64,000 bases of DNA, taken from Pseudomonas sp. SJZ079. Lineage in GTDB: Bacteria; Pseudomonadota; Gammaproteobacteria; Pseudomonadales; Pseudomonadaceae. The stretch is taken from assembly GCF_007993865.1 (NCBI RefSeq), contig NZ_VIUH01000019.1:1-64000 (forward strand). The letters are read 5' to 3'. Position 1 is the stretch's first letter; each line of letters starts with the position of its first letter. Positions 27,046-35,161 of the stretch are shown here, piece by piece. A program made the translations under genes and the position numbers. The notes under the pieces are model-generated. The model had not been told where the DNA came from, did not search any database, and worked only from the letters and a program-made list of their open reading frames with translations.

Positions 27046-27280
27046 TCGCTAGTCGTCTGGGCTCCGGCCAATGTGCCGGGGCCCAGGGATGAGGGATGAA
27101 AGGATGCATAGCCTGAGCGAACCGAGCGTCGCGTGCTGACGGCCACAGTCAGGCGCGTGCCGCCGGAAAGCGGGGCGCAAGGGAGCGAGGCTTTGAGTTA
27201 GGCGGGGAGTGGTGCGCTGGGCGTGCGAGGAGTTGCAACGCCAGCAGCCGCGCACGGCGGCTGGCGTGTGCGGCGGAGCG

Positions 27281-27766
27281 TTACGCGAAGGCTTGCAGGG
27301 CGCCCATCTTGCCGCGGCAGTAGATCATCGGCATCACCGCCTGTTCCGGCACTATCAGGTTCTTTACCGCGCCGACCAGAATGGCGTGGTCGCCGCCTTC
27401 ATATTCACGCCACAGCTCGCATTCGATGATCGCCGTGGCGTTGCTCAGCACCGGGTTACCCAGCGCGCTGAGGCTCCACTCGATACCCTGCGCCTTGTCG
27501 CTGCCCTTGCGGGCGAAGGCATAGGCCTCGCTCTGCTGCTCGGCGGACAACAAGTGAATGGCGAAGCGCTTGCTCTTGATCAGCGCCGGGTAGGAGTCGG
27601 AGCTGTAGTTGGGGCAGAACAGCACCAGCGGCGGGTCCATCGACAGCGAGCTGAACGCGCTGGCAGTCATGCCGACGATGCCACCGTTATCGTCCAGGGT
27701 GGTGATCACGGTCACGCCAGAGGGGAAAGAGCCCATGACTTGTTTATAGGCATTTGCATCGATCAT
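27281..27766 (-). CDS. Flavin reductase-domain protein, copy 1
   Basis: The 161-residue protein of the flavin reductase-like (HpaC/RutF-type) family contains the N-terminal MGSFPSGVTVITTLDDNGGIVGMTASAFSSLS, VLFCPNYSSDSYP and the C-terminal GGDHAILVGAVKNL. It should use NAD(P)H to make reduced FMN for the LLM monooxygenase. It is a close paralogue (roughly three quarters identical by eye) of the reductase at 44347. The start at 27766 was chosen from similarity to that paralogue. A TGGTATACCG operator lies about 94 bp upstream. Confidence 0.9.
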   Translation of the reverse strand: MIDANAYKQVMGSFPSGVTVITTLDDNGGIVGMTASAFSSLSMDPPLVLFCPNYSSDSYPALIKSKRFAIHLLSAEQQSEAYAFARKGSDKAQGIEWSLSALGNPVLSNATAIIECELWREYEGGDHAILVGAVKNLIVPEQAVMPMIYCRGKMGALQAFA

Positions 27767-27859
27767 CTGGAACACCTCTGCAGAGCATGGCTGCACCCGG
27801 CAGCGCTGTGGAACGAGAGAAGGGCTGCCCGGCATGGATGACGGTGAGCCTGTGTCTGA

Positions 27860-27869
27860 TGGTATACCG
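27860..27869. promoter_or_regulatory. Putative GntR-regulon operator, site 2
   Basis: TGGTATACCG followed by TAATAT; one base differs from the TGGTATACCA consensus. It lies upstream of flavin reductase copy 1 on the minus strand, just left of the cassette array. Confidence 0.65.
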
Positions 27870-27886
27870 TAATATTGGCTATGCAA

Positions 27887-28272
27887 GTGGTTTTTTAGTG
27901 GGGCGAATGGTTGCCGACGGGCGTAGCAGACTCAGGGCGCTTTGCTGGATGGCTTGGAGTGTGCTTTCGGGCGGAGGTCATGGGGCACGAGGCAAGCCGT
28001 AGCTCGATTGCCTATGGTCGATGAGAAATGGCCTGGCTGCTGCCGAGTAACGGCCACCGGTTGCGCTGCCTGTTCCGATGGACTTCGCCGCCGCGAATGC
28101 CATAGTCTCGAAACACGCCGCCGAAGAGCCCGGTTCAGGCTGGTGTATAACGCCCTTATACGGTCACCCGACCGCCACAACGCCCGGCCTAGACAAGGGC
28201 AGATGAGAGGACAAGGAATGTTATCCAGCAAACTCGCAAAAGCGTTATCACACCACTTGGTGTCTATTTATC
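27887..28272. other. Non-coding approach to the cassette array
   Basis: No convincing gene is seen between the reductase operator and the first cassette junction. Base composition drops toward the right end. A GTTATAGGAATTA sequence at 28273 marks the first cassette boundary: its complement is found again at the left end of the first attC (28691-28702). Confidence 0.45.
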
Positions 28273-28295
28273 GTTATAGGAATTAGTCTAATTTT

Positions 28296-28679
28296 ATGTA
28301 CAACGCAATCAAGAAATTCGCCCCAATATTTTTCATCAGCACAGTTGTTGTGGCTGTTTTAAATTATTTCTCGTACCAAGCCATTATTCAAATAACCCAA
28401 GCACAAACCGATACCATTCCAACGAAGCTAATTTTAGAAATCATTACTACCATTGCAATTCATATAATTGCTCTCGCAGTGGTGCCATTAACTCTATCTG
28501 CAACAAACAGAAAGCTTACCAGCTACGTGGCGCTAGTAATTCTTGGCTCAATCTATACAACATTTATGACCGGAATGAATGCGGCAGGCCCAGCAGTAGC
28601 CATTGTTGCCTTCTGTTACTTGGCTTATTGCGGCTACACAAAGGCTCAAAGCATATTTCATTATTATCGAACCAAGTAA
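28296..28679 (+). CDS. Cassette gene: small AT-rich membrane protein, unknown function
   Basis: The 127-residue product has about four hydrophobic helices (residues about 8-28, 47-70, 78-100, 102-120). It resembles no family I can name. The composition is clearly AT-rich compared with the surrounding genes (AAT, AAA, ATT codons), indicating foreign origin. It starts 23 bp after the putative cassette boundary and ends 16 bp before the attC-like site, the usual layout of a single-gene integron cassette. Confidence 0.7.
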   Translation: MYNAIKKFAPIFFISTVVVAVLNYFSYQAIIQITQAQTDTIPTKLILEIITTIAIHIIALAVVPLTLSATNRKLTSYVALVILGSIYTTFMTGMNAAGPAVAIVAFCYLAYCGYTKAQSIFHYYRTK

Positions 28680-28695
28680 TTACCGCGGTGAATTC

Positions 28696-28771
28696 CTATA
28701 ACAAGGCGCTCAAGCCGCTCGTTTCACTCGCTGGGACCGGCAAAGTCGGCCCCTTAGCTTAACCGTCATAC
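28696..28771 (+). other. attC-like site A (integron cassette recombination site)
   Basis: A 76-nt imperfect palindrome runs from CTATAAC (R''-like) to GTCATAC (R'-like, with C for T at the third position). It contains AAGGCGCTCAAG and GGCCCCTTAGCTTAACC, the inner parts typical of attC sites; 76 nt is the length I recall for Pseudomonas stutzeri-type attC sites. The AATTCCTATAAC at its left is the exact complement of GTTATAGGAATT at the cassette start (28273), as expected for a cassette whose circular junction once formed one site. Confidence 0.75.
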
Positions 28772-28795
28772 CCATTACTTTATACCGAGGTTCCA

Positions 28796-30386
28796 ATGAA
28801 AAAAAATCAAGGAATTAGAACTTGGTTATGCGGACGCTGAAAATTACAAGCGCCGCGAAAACAAAGAGTTATTAAATAAAATATTCATTCGAGACTCACA
28901 TCTAGATGATCTCTGTCAACCAAATATTTCATTTTTGATTGGTGAGAAGGGCACGGGCAAAACTGCTTATTCTGTATACTTGTCAAATAACAATTATAAA
29001 GAGAGTGTTGCAAGCACCAGATATGTAAGAGAAACTGAATATCAGAAATTCATTTCATTAAAAAGAGAAAAGCACCTAGCGCTTTCTGATTTTTCTAGCA
29101 TTTGGAAGGTAATTCTTTATCTTCTAATATCAAAGCAAGTTCAAGAGCAAGAGGGTGCTATATCAAAGTTACTAAACTATACAAAGTTCGCCTCCTTAAA
29201 TGCAGCAATCGACGAGTACTATCTCAGCGCATTTTCACCAGAAATAATTCAGGCACTTAGCTTTGTTCAGGAATCCAAGCTAGCAGCAGAGCTTCTTCAT
29301 AAACATGCTACCTTGAAAGGTGAAGCTAAAGATTCAGTAACCTTTTCTGAAAGTCGCTTTCAGATAAATTTATTTTATATTCAAAAACAATTCGAAGAAG
29401 CTTTTTCTCAAATTCGCCTGACACAAAATCATATACTATTTATCGATGGTATCGATATAAGGCCATCATCAATCCCATACGACGAATACCTTGAGTGCAT
29501 AAAGGGATTGGCGCACGCAGTTTGGGAAATAAATAATGATTTCTTCCCAACTATTAAAGGCGGAAAAGGAAGGATGAGGGCAGTTCTTTTAATTCGGCCG
29601 GATATATTCGAGTCTATTGGGTTGCAAAATCAGAACACTAAGATTCGCGACAACGCAGTATTCCTTGATTGGCGCACTGATTATATCAACCACCGCAGTT
29701 CTCAGCTTTTTGAAGTGGTTGATCACATGCTTGCCATTCAGCAAGCACCTCACCCCAAAAAGGGTGATGCATGGGATCATTATTTCCCATGGAACTCGCC
29801 CAATGTCTTTGACCAATACAATGCGCCGACGTCGTTTATCAATTTCTTGCGTTGGTCATATTACCGACCACGCGATATTGTCACGATGCTTGAACTTTTA
29901 AAATCAAATTCAAACGGGAGCAACAACGATGATTTCACAATTGATGACTTTGAAAATCCCCATTTCCAAAGGGAATACTCAAACTATTTGCTCGGGGAAG
30001 TAAAGGATCATCTTTCTTTTTATTACGGCTCAGACCAGTATGATATTTTCCTAAAATTTTTCGAATACCTTTCAGGAAAAGATACATTTGACTATGAGCT
30101 ATACTTGAAGTCATTTAGTAGTTTGCAACTTCATATCAAGTCAATTTCGGCGAAGCGTCCTCAATTTATGGCAACCGCAAATGATTTCCTGCAGTTTCTT
30201 TTTGGTCTGAATGTTATTTGTTACATGGAACTCACTGCTGACAACAAGCAATTTATTCATTGGTGCTTTAGAGACAGAAGCTATGCCAATATCTCTCCAA
30301 AAGTTAAAACAGGTGCCAAATATCAAATATTCTATGGGCTTGCCAAGGCGCTGAATGTTGGAAAGGAGTTCAAGAAGGGTTTATAG
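28796..30386 (+). CDS. Cassette gene: P-loop ATPase (Sll1717/FunZ-like), frameshifted at an A8 tract
   Basis: The main frame encodes a P-loop ATPase with Walker A GEKGTGKT and a Walker B-like HILFIDGID; the whole resembles the P-loop ATPase 'Sll1717' family. In the main frame the first usable start is TTG at 28935, only two codons before Walker A, which would remove the N-terminal strand. An ATG at 28796, five bases after GAGG, reads MKK and then falls out of frame at a run of eight A's (28799-28806). With seven A's it would read MKKIKELELGYADAENYKRR and join the main frame, matching the expected N-terminus. This is a frameshift, slippage or sequencing error. The gene is AT-rich and ends just before an attC site. 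Function is unknown; a defence role is only a guess. Confidence 0.7.
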
Positions 30387-30439
30387 CTATAACAACTCGC
30401 TCAAATCGTTCGCTGCGCTCACTGGGACGGGCTTTAGCC
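30387..30439 (+). other. attC-like site B, left half
   Basis: The site begins CTATAAC right after the ATPase stop codon, continues AACTCGCTCAAATCG and CACTGGGACGGGCTTTAGCC, and is then cut by the IS4-type element. The matching right half, GGCTAAAGCCCGCCCC to GTTATGG, resumes at 32063. Left and right halves pair as one long hairpin. Confidence 0.7.
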
Positions 30440-32062
30440 CAATGACATCAACTTAAGCCCCCAGCCCTGCCCGGGGCAAGCAACCCCAGAGCTTGAGCGC
30501 TCGGTTACAGCCGAACTGCCACCAGTTTTGCTCCCCGATTCAGCGCATATGCAGCCCTGACGGCAGCTTAATGGTCGCCGGTTCGCCTTAACGAGCGGGT
30601 TTCGCGTTTTCCGGGCGAGCGCGTGCCGGCCGCTTCTGGCCAGCTTTTTGTACGGCAGTTCGGGCGGTGGTGCGGGTTCTCAGCGTGTCGGTTTGTAGCC
30701 CTCACAACCACGGCTGGCCGCGCGCTTGCGCTGGCGTGGGTAGCTGCGTCCCGGACGCACGGCACTGAGGCTGTTGGTCATCAACGTCAGGACGTTGGCC
30801 AGGGGCGTACCAGCAGATCGATCAGGGTGTTCTTGAGGCGTGATACGCCTTGGGTGAAGTTCACCTTCCAGCGCAGCTTACGGTCTTTGTGGCGCTGCTC
30901 GATGACCGGTTGCAGCAGGTGCTGCATCAGCAGCGCCAGGTTCTTCAGCAGTTGTCTGGCGTGAAAGTCCTGCTTCACAGCCGTTACGCTACGGCCGCTG
31001 AAGTTATCCAGGCAGAGCGTCTGCTTGAGGCGGCGGTAGTCCGTTTCGATACCCCAGCGGCGGTGGTAGATATCCGCGAACACCTCGGTCGGGAAGGCCT
31101 GTCGATCCAGCAGGGAGGTCACCAGCACTTCGCTTTCACCGCTCGCTAGTTCGACCCGGATCAGGCGCAATTCGACCCGGCCCGTGGGATCGACGCCGGC
31201 CTCGGTACAGAACAGGCGCGCCTCGGGATGACTGGCGGCGAAGAACAGTGTGTCTTCGACCTGACCCGAGCGGAGAAACTGATTGATCTGCGCGTTGTAG
31301 CCACAAGGCAGACGCATCAGGAAATGCCGCCTTTGCTGCTCGAACAGTGCGAATAGCCAGTGCCCGGGGTAGCCGCGATCAAACAGCGTCAGGCTGTCGG
31401 CGGGCAGATGCGCGAGGTGCAGGTGGGCGCAATCGCGCTCGCCAACCTCGATGGGCACGATCAGGCTATGCAGCGTCTGGCCGTCGGCGACGTCGTAGAG
31501 CATGGACAGGCGGGCAACGGGAAATTCGGAGTGGCTGCCAAAGAAGCGCGTCATGGCCGGCTCCAGCGGCAAATGAACGGTCGAACCATCCACGGCGAGT
31601 ACGCGTAGCCCACGCCACCTCTGGCGCAGTCCGAGGTTGTCGATCTGTTGCTGAAGGGCTTGGTTGAGGCTCTCGAAGACCTCGGGCTTGAGCTTGCTGC
31701 GAGCCTTGCTGAAGGCCTGCGCAGTGACCACCTGGGACTCGGTCGAGGCCTGGTTGAGCACGCGATAGAACTGATCGAGTTCGGTTTGTAGGGCGGTGCG
31801 CGGCTGATTGAGCAAGAACAGAACGAGATTCTTGAAGGTCAGCTGGCGTCGACGGGTAAAGTCTTGAGGGTGCCGGCGGTGGGTAGCGATGAAGGTGGGA
31901 CAATCTAGCTGGCTGGTTATTTTTTGTACAATTTTCAAGCCAGGGTTTGCTGGGCGGTGTCAAACAGTGTGGAATGAGGGGCCAAAAGGGTTTCTCCTAT
32001 GCGCTGAATTGAGCGCTAATTATATGATATTTATAGGTAACTTCCTTAAGTTGATGTCATTG
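30440..32062. mobile_element. IS4-family insertion sequence inside an attC hairpin
   Basis: The element is bounded by perfect 18-bp inverted repeats, CAATGACATCAACTTAAG at 30440-30457 and its complement at 32045-32062. These resemble the IS4 terminus TAATGCCGATCAGTTAAG as I remember it. It encodes one transposase (30787-31938, minus strand) with 346 bp of non-coding sequence on the left side. Flanking 10-mers are GGCTTTAGCC and GGCTAAAGCC: equal except for two central bases, and exact reverse complements of each other. An inner 12-bp inverted pair (30538-30549, 31998-32009) is also present. Confidence 0.78.
30787..31938 (-). CDS. IS4-family DDE transposase
   Basis: The 383-residue transposase has the DDE residues in LAVDGST (Asp117), LFDRGYPG (Asp187) and the IS4 signature YHRRWGIETDYRRLK (Tyr291, Arg294, Glu298, Lys305), fitting the Y-2-R-3-E-6-K pattern of the family. 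It looks intact. It moves the surrounding element 30440-32062. Its GC content matches the host better than that of the neighbouring cassettes, so it was probably added to the array later. Confidence 0.92.
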   Translation of the reverse strand: MKIVQKITSQLDCPTFIATHRRHPQDFTRRRQLTFKNLVLFLLNQPRTALQTELDQFYRVLNQASTESQVVTAQAFSKARSKLKPEVFESLNQALQQQIDNLGLRQRWRGLRVLAVDGSTVHLPLEPAMTRFFGSHSEFPVARLSMLYDVADGQTLHSLIVPIEVGERDCAHLHLAHLPADSLTLFDRGYPGHWLFALFEQQRRHFLMRLPCGYNAQINQFLRSGQVEDTLFFAASHPEARLFCTEAGVDPTGRVELRLIRVELASGESEVLVTSLLDRQAFPTEVFADIYHRRWGIETDYRRLKQTLCLDNFSGRSVTAVKQDFHARQLLKNLALLMQHLLQPVIEQRHKDRKLRWKVNFTQGVSRLKNTLIDLLVRPWPTS

Positions 32063-32095
32063 GGCTAAAGCCCGCCCCTTAACCAAACGTTATGG
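32063..32095 (+). other. attC-like site B, right half, and start of next cassette
   Basis: GGCTAAAGCCCGCCCCTTAACCAAAC leads into GTTATGG, the R'-like core. The next cassette begins at the T after G32089, and its gene's ATG (32092) lies inside the core site. The right arm pairs with the left half at 30387-30439. Confidence 0.7.
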
Positions 32096-32679
32096 CTCCG
32101 AAGGAAAGTCCATTGGGCGATGTTAAGTTCTGTCCGGATATCTCTGGAATTACATCTATTGAATTTAGACCTTACATGGTCGAGAGCGCGTACGATTACT
32201 ACATGATTTGTACAACATCACCACATCAAAGAATGGGCATCCAAACTGTGATGTGTGCTCTAGCCATCGAAATCCTACTAAAAAGTTTCCATGCCAAAGT
32301 AACTGGCAACCATGGGCAACTTAATGAAACTTACGAATTCAGCAAGAAAGAGGCTCTGCCCAAGCAGGCAAACGCCCACGACTTGATAGTGCTCTACCAT
32401 GCGCTACCTGAAAAAATTAAGAATTTCCTGCTTGACTCAGTTGATCTTGAAATTTTGGCCACAAACAAAGACCTATTTACCCATGGCAGGTATATTTATG
32501 AGTCAAGTGCAAATAAAACTCATAACAATGACATCATCAAGCTAGCAGCCTGCTTAATTTGCAAGGTTGTATTTTTGTACAAGCAACTTGGTTGTGTAGA
32601 TCCATTTATTATTCCATTTGACATTGAAAAACTTTACTTCAGTCAAGTGCAGCTACTATTTGAGTGTTCAGCACCATAA
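32092..32679 (+). CDS. Cassette gene: HEPN-like hypothetical protein
   Basis: The 195-residue soluble protein has AT-rich codon use. The pattern MCALAIEILLKSFHAKVTG ... NAHDLIVLYHALPEKIKNFLL ... FTHGRYIYE recalls HEPN-fold proteins (a helix with E..LK, then HDL..L, then a late RYxYE), but the classic catalytic RxxxxH is not seen, so this is tentative. The ATG overlaps the attC core at the cassette junction (GTTATGG), and the stop TAA lies inside CCATAAC, the R''-like start of the next site. That leaves virtually no spare sequence on either side, typical of a cassette gene. Confidence 0.7.
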   Translation: MAPKESPLGDVKFCPDISGITSIEFRPYMVESAYDYYMICTTSPHQRMGIQTVMCALAIEILLKSFHAKVTGNHGQLNETYEFSKKEALPKQANAHDLIVLYHALPEKIKNFLLDSVDLEILATNKDLFTHGRYIYESSANKTHNNDIIKLAACLICKVVFLYKQLGCVDPFIIPFDIEKLYFSQVQLLFECSAP

Positions 32680-32849
32680 CAATTGGTATATGGACTCTCC
32701 CCGCAAACGGTGAGTAATGCTTTTTCCTGCCCTGTCGTCAGTGCGGTTGCATTCGTATATCAGGCCTGTGTTGGGCGCTATCGCCCTGGCCACTCTGTAG
32801 TTCGCGCAACGGGGGCCAAGCGTCCAATCGATCACCAGGATCAGCATTG

Positions 32850-32926
32850 TTATCGGCCTTGTTCAAATCGTTGGCTTCGCCCACTGGGACAAGCTAAAGC
32901 CCGCCTCTTAACCTATAACATTAGGC
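32850..32926 (+). other. attC-like site C, degenerate
   Basis: The segment TTGTTCAAATCGTTGGC ... CACTGGGAC ... AAGCTAAAGCCCGCC ... TTAACC is clearly related to site B and ends in ATTAGGC, one base from the GTTAGGC core. The expected left core is degraded. A CCATAAC at 32674, complementary to the cassette's own start, may be the original left end, which would make the site about 250 nt. The sequence between (32680-32849) has no gene. Confidence 0.55.
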
Positions 32927-33041
32927 ATATCAGCCCCGGGTATTGTCGATTTCATTCCCCCTCGTTCGTCTATGTAGATGGGGCGGAGGGCTGGCCGGTC
33001 AAGTTCAACCGGCGGCGTCGTCTCCTTATCCGGAGGGTCTC

Positions 33042-33173
33042 ATGGCAACCGTTGCTCGAATCATGAACAAGCGCATCGCCGTTCTTAGTCTGCCGCTGGC
33101 CGCAGGGGCTTGCCTCCTCACCTTGGGCGTCGTCACACAAAGGCAGCCGGAACCTCGGAGCAACCGGCCATGA
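33042..33173 (+). CDS. Short signal-peptide-like ORF upstream of cassette hydrolase
   Basis: The 43-residue product (MATVARIMNKRIAVLSLPLA...) looks like an export signal: basic residues, then a hydrophobic LSLPLAAGACLLTLGVV core. It has a good GGAGGG ribosome-binding site, and its stop overlaps the hydrolase start (ATGA at 33170). It could be a leader peptide, or the detached signal sequence of an exported hydrolase split by a frameshift. An in-frame ATG at 33063 would give a 36-residue version. Confidence 0.45.
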   Translation: MATVARIMNKRIAVLSLPLAAGACLLTLGVVTQRQPEPRSNRP

Positions 33174-33958
33174 ACCAGAACAAACAAGCTGTGCGGACTG
33201 GCTACGCTCCCGTCAACGGCCTGCGAATCTATTTCGAGATTCACGGCGTCGCGAATTCCGCGCAACCGCCGCTCGTACTGCTGCATGGCGGCGGCGACAC
33301 CATCCAGACGTCTTTCGGTCAGATCCTACCGGCGCTGGCGCGCGTGCGGCAGGTCATCGCCTTCGAGCAGCAGGGCTATGGACACACGGCAGACATCGCC
33401 GACCGGCCGTTCAGCTTCGAGCAGTCCGCGGACGACACTGCGGCGCTACTGGAGTATCTGCTCATCGAGAAGGCGGATCTCTTCGGATTCAGCAACGGCG
33501 GCACCATCGCGTTGCAGGTGGCGATCCGGCATCCGAAGGTCGTGCACAAGCTCGTATTGGCATCGGCCTTATTCAAGCGCGAGGGTGCCTATCCCTGGCT
33601 TTGGCAGGCGATGGCTAAGGCCACACTGGAGAACATGCCGAAGGAACTGCAGGAGGAGTACCTCAAGGTCGCGCCGCACCCCGAGAACCTGCGAATGTTT
33701 CACGACAAGGCCGCCCAGCGCATGCGCGCCTTCGAGGACATCCCGGCTGAGGCCATCCGCGGCATCACCGCGTCGGCACTGGTTATCGTCGGCGACGCCG
33801 ACGTCATACGCCCCGAGCATGCCGTGGAGGCGTTCCGGCTCCTCCCGCACGCACAGCTTGCCGTGCTCCCCGGCACCGACCACATGCAGGTGACGGCGCG
33901 CACCGGGTGGCTGGTGCCGATGATCGGCGGGTTTCTCGATGCGCCGCTGGCGAAGTGA
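33170..33958 (+). CDS. Cassette gene: alpha/beta-fold hydrolase
   Basis: The 262-residue alpha/beta hydrolase has the oxyanion-hole LLHGGGDT, nucleophile elbow GFSNGG, the acid in VGDADVIRP and the histidine in GTDHMQ. Unlike its cassette neighbours it is GC-rich. The start ATG overlaps the stop of a short upstream signal-like ORF. No substrate can be assigned. It is followed by an attC-like site, so it is likely a mobile cassette and not part of the flanking catabolic regulon. Confidence 0.85.
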   Translation: MNQNKQAVRTGYAPVNGLRIYFEIHGVANSAQPPLVLLHGGGDTIQTSFGQILPALARVRQVIAFEQQGYGHTADIADRPFSFEQSADDTAALLEYLLIEKADLFGFSNGGTIALQVAIRHPKVVHKLVLASALFKREGAYPWLWQAMAKATLENMPKELQEEYLKVAPHPENLRMFHDKAAQRMRAFEDIPAEAIRGITASALVIVGDADVIRPEHAVEAFRLLPHAQLAVLPGTDHMQVTARTGWLVPMIGGFLDAPLAK

Positions 33959-34001
33959 CAGCCGTCAACTGATACTTGCCGCTTTGCTTGCACTCGAATA
34001 A

Positions 34002-34070
34002 ACCTAACAAGCGCTGCCAGTGGGATGTCCTCGCCTTCGGCCAGGCCCTTCCCGAACCAGGGCGTTAAGG
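34002..34070 (+). other. attC-like site D
   Basis: ACCTAAC followed by AAGCGCTG at the left, and CCAGGGC then GTTAAGG at the right, with an internal GC-rich hairpin, fit an attC layout of about 69 nt. A better core, GTTAGGC, occurs at 34235-34241; with ACCTAAC it would define a long site (34002-34241). Which right end is used is uncertain. Confidence 0.55.
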
Positions 34071-34261
34071 CGGTAGGAAAAGCTCATGGCTCATTCGAGA
34101 GCGTTGAACTACGTGGAAGCTGTAGGAATTGAGCGAGATGAATAGGCTAGATTTCACGAGAAACGCCAGTGTTGGGCCGAAGAACAACCAGAGGCTCAGC
34201 TTCAACAGGTGTCTTTTAGTTTTTCTACCGCCTCGTTAGGCGTATCCGGAGTGTGATCGCA

Positions 34262-34813
34262 ATGACTCAGGTGGACAGAACATCTCAATTCCAAGCCAAA
34301 CTGCTTAGTCCTCTGCATCCTGGCGGTGAGTCTTCTTGGGCATTCGTAGTTCTGCCAAAGGATGTGAGTGAGAAGCTTCCGAGACGCGGAAGGACTACCG
34401 TCGACGGCAAGATTAACGGCCACCGTTTCAAGGCTACGCTCGAGCCGGATGGCCAATTGAGCCATTGGCTAAAGGTAAGTAAAGAGCTTAAGGACGCAGC
34501 GGGCGCAGTTGTTGGCGACGTCGTCACCCTAGAGATCGAAGCTGTGGAGCAAGAACCTGAGCCCGAGATGCCTTCAGATCTGGCCGAAGCATTGGCGGCA
34601 GCTCCCGAAGCCCGGAGCGTTTGGGGCGAGACAACAACGATCGCACGTTTGGACTGGATACATTGGATTACATCAGCCAAACAATCCAAGACCCGAGCAA
34701 AACGGATTAGCGATGCCTGCGCCATGCTTTCTTCGGGGAAAAGGCGGATTTGCTGTTTCGACCCGTCTGGCTACTACAGCAAGGCCTTCCGCGCGCCTGA
34801 AGCCGCAGATTGA
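34262..34813 (+). CDS. DUF1905 / YdeI-like (OmpD-associated) protein
   Basis: The 183-residue protein has an N-terminal DUF1905 beta-barrel-like domain (FQAKLLSPLHPGGESSWAFVVLPKDVSEKLPRRGR, GKINGHRFKATLEPDG, ELKDAAGAVVGDVVTLEIE) and a C-terminal YdeI/bacteriocin-protection motif (PEMPSDLAEALAAAPEA, ending with SAKQSKTRAKRI). The ATG at 34262 is used; a GTG at 34253 is too near the GGAG. The gene starts about 20 bp after a perfect GTTAGGC core, so it is probably the last cassette of the array. No clear attC follows. Confidence 0.8.
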   Translation: MTQVDRTSQFQAKLLSPLHPGGESSWAFVVLPKDVSEKLPRRGRTTVDGKINGHRFKATLEPDGQLSHWLKVSKELKDAAGAVVGDVVTLEIEAVEQEPEPEMPSDLAEALAAAPEARSVWGETTTIARLDWIHWITSAKQSKTRAKRISDACAMLSSGKRRICCFDPSGYYSKAFRAPEAAD

Positions 34814-35103
34814 TTGGGTTGGCGCGTGGCGTTGAATACGCCGAACAAATCGGTGCAGCGAGCTAGCCTGGATAACCATTGGCGGAAAACGCTCCGCGGT
34901 TTTGCACGCTACGCGAAGTTGAGAGTCGGGGAGGGTGGACAACGCGTGCCTGTCCTCCGGCTGCTGCGGTTGGATTTGCCGAGGTTGGGCGACACTGGTG
35001 TGAGTGGTGTTCGTCGTGGCGCCGCTGCTGGGTTACGCCGCTGCGCGGCTAACCCAGCCTACGAAGGCGGTTCGGCTCAGGGTTTAACCAGTCCCATAAA
35101 AAA
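34814..35103. other. Non-coding stretch with a stem-loop, right edge of the array
   Basis: No gene is seen. A GC-rich stem-loop lies at 35027-35058 (GCTGGGTTA / TAACCCAGC with an inner GCCGC / GCGGC stem). A related sequence with AACCCAGC and GTAGGCTGG occurs at 54160-54245, so it is a dispersed intergenic repeat of this genome. Confidence 0.5.
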
Positions 35104-35141
35104 CCAAACCCCTTGCCTTCACGCGGAAGAGCAAGGGGTTT
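35104..35141 (-). terminator. Intrinsic terminator of the ABC transporter operon
   Basis: A 12-bp stem (CAAACCCCTTGC / GCAAGGGGTTTG) is followed on the minus strand by a T-rich run (GGTTTTTTAT). It lies 20 bp after the ATPase stop. Confidence 0.85.
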
Positions 35142-35161
35142 GTTTGTATTGCGTCAGGGGC

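Noticed and set aside
30787..31938. IS1111-attC type (IS110 family) transposase, known to target attC sites
   Set aside because: The transposase has the Y-2-R-3-E-6-K signature and ends of IS4, not the DEDD architecture of IS110/IS1111.
30538..32009. Alternative insertion-sequence ends using the 12-bp inverted pair ATTCAGCGCATA
   Set aside because: The outer 18-bp repeats resemble known IS4 ends and abut both attC halves exactly; the inner pair leaves unexplained flanks.
28696..34241. CRISPR array
   Set aside because: The repeats are few, unequal in length and palindromic with gene-sized spacing; they fit attC sites and no cas genes are near.
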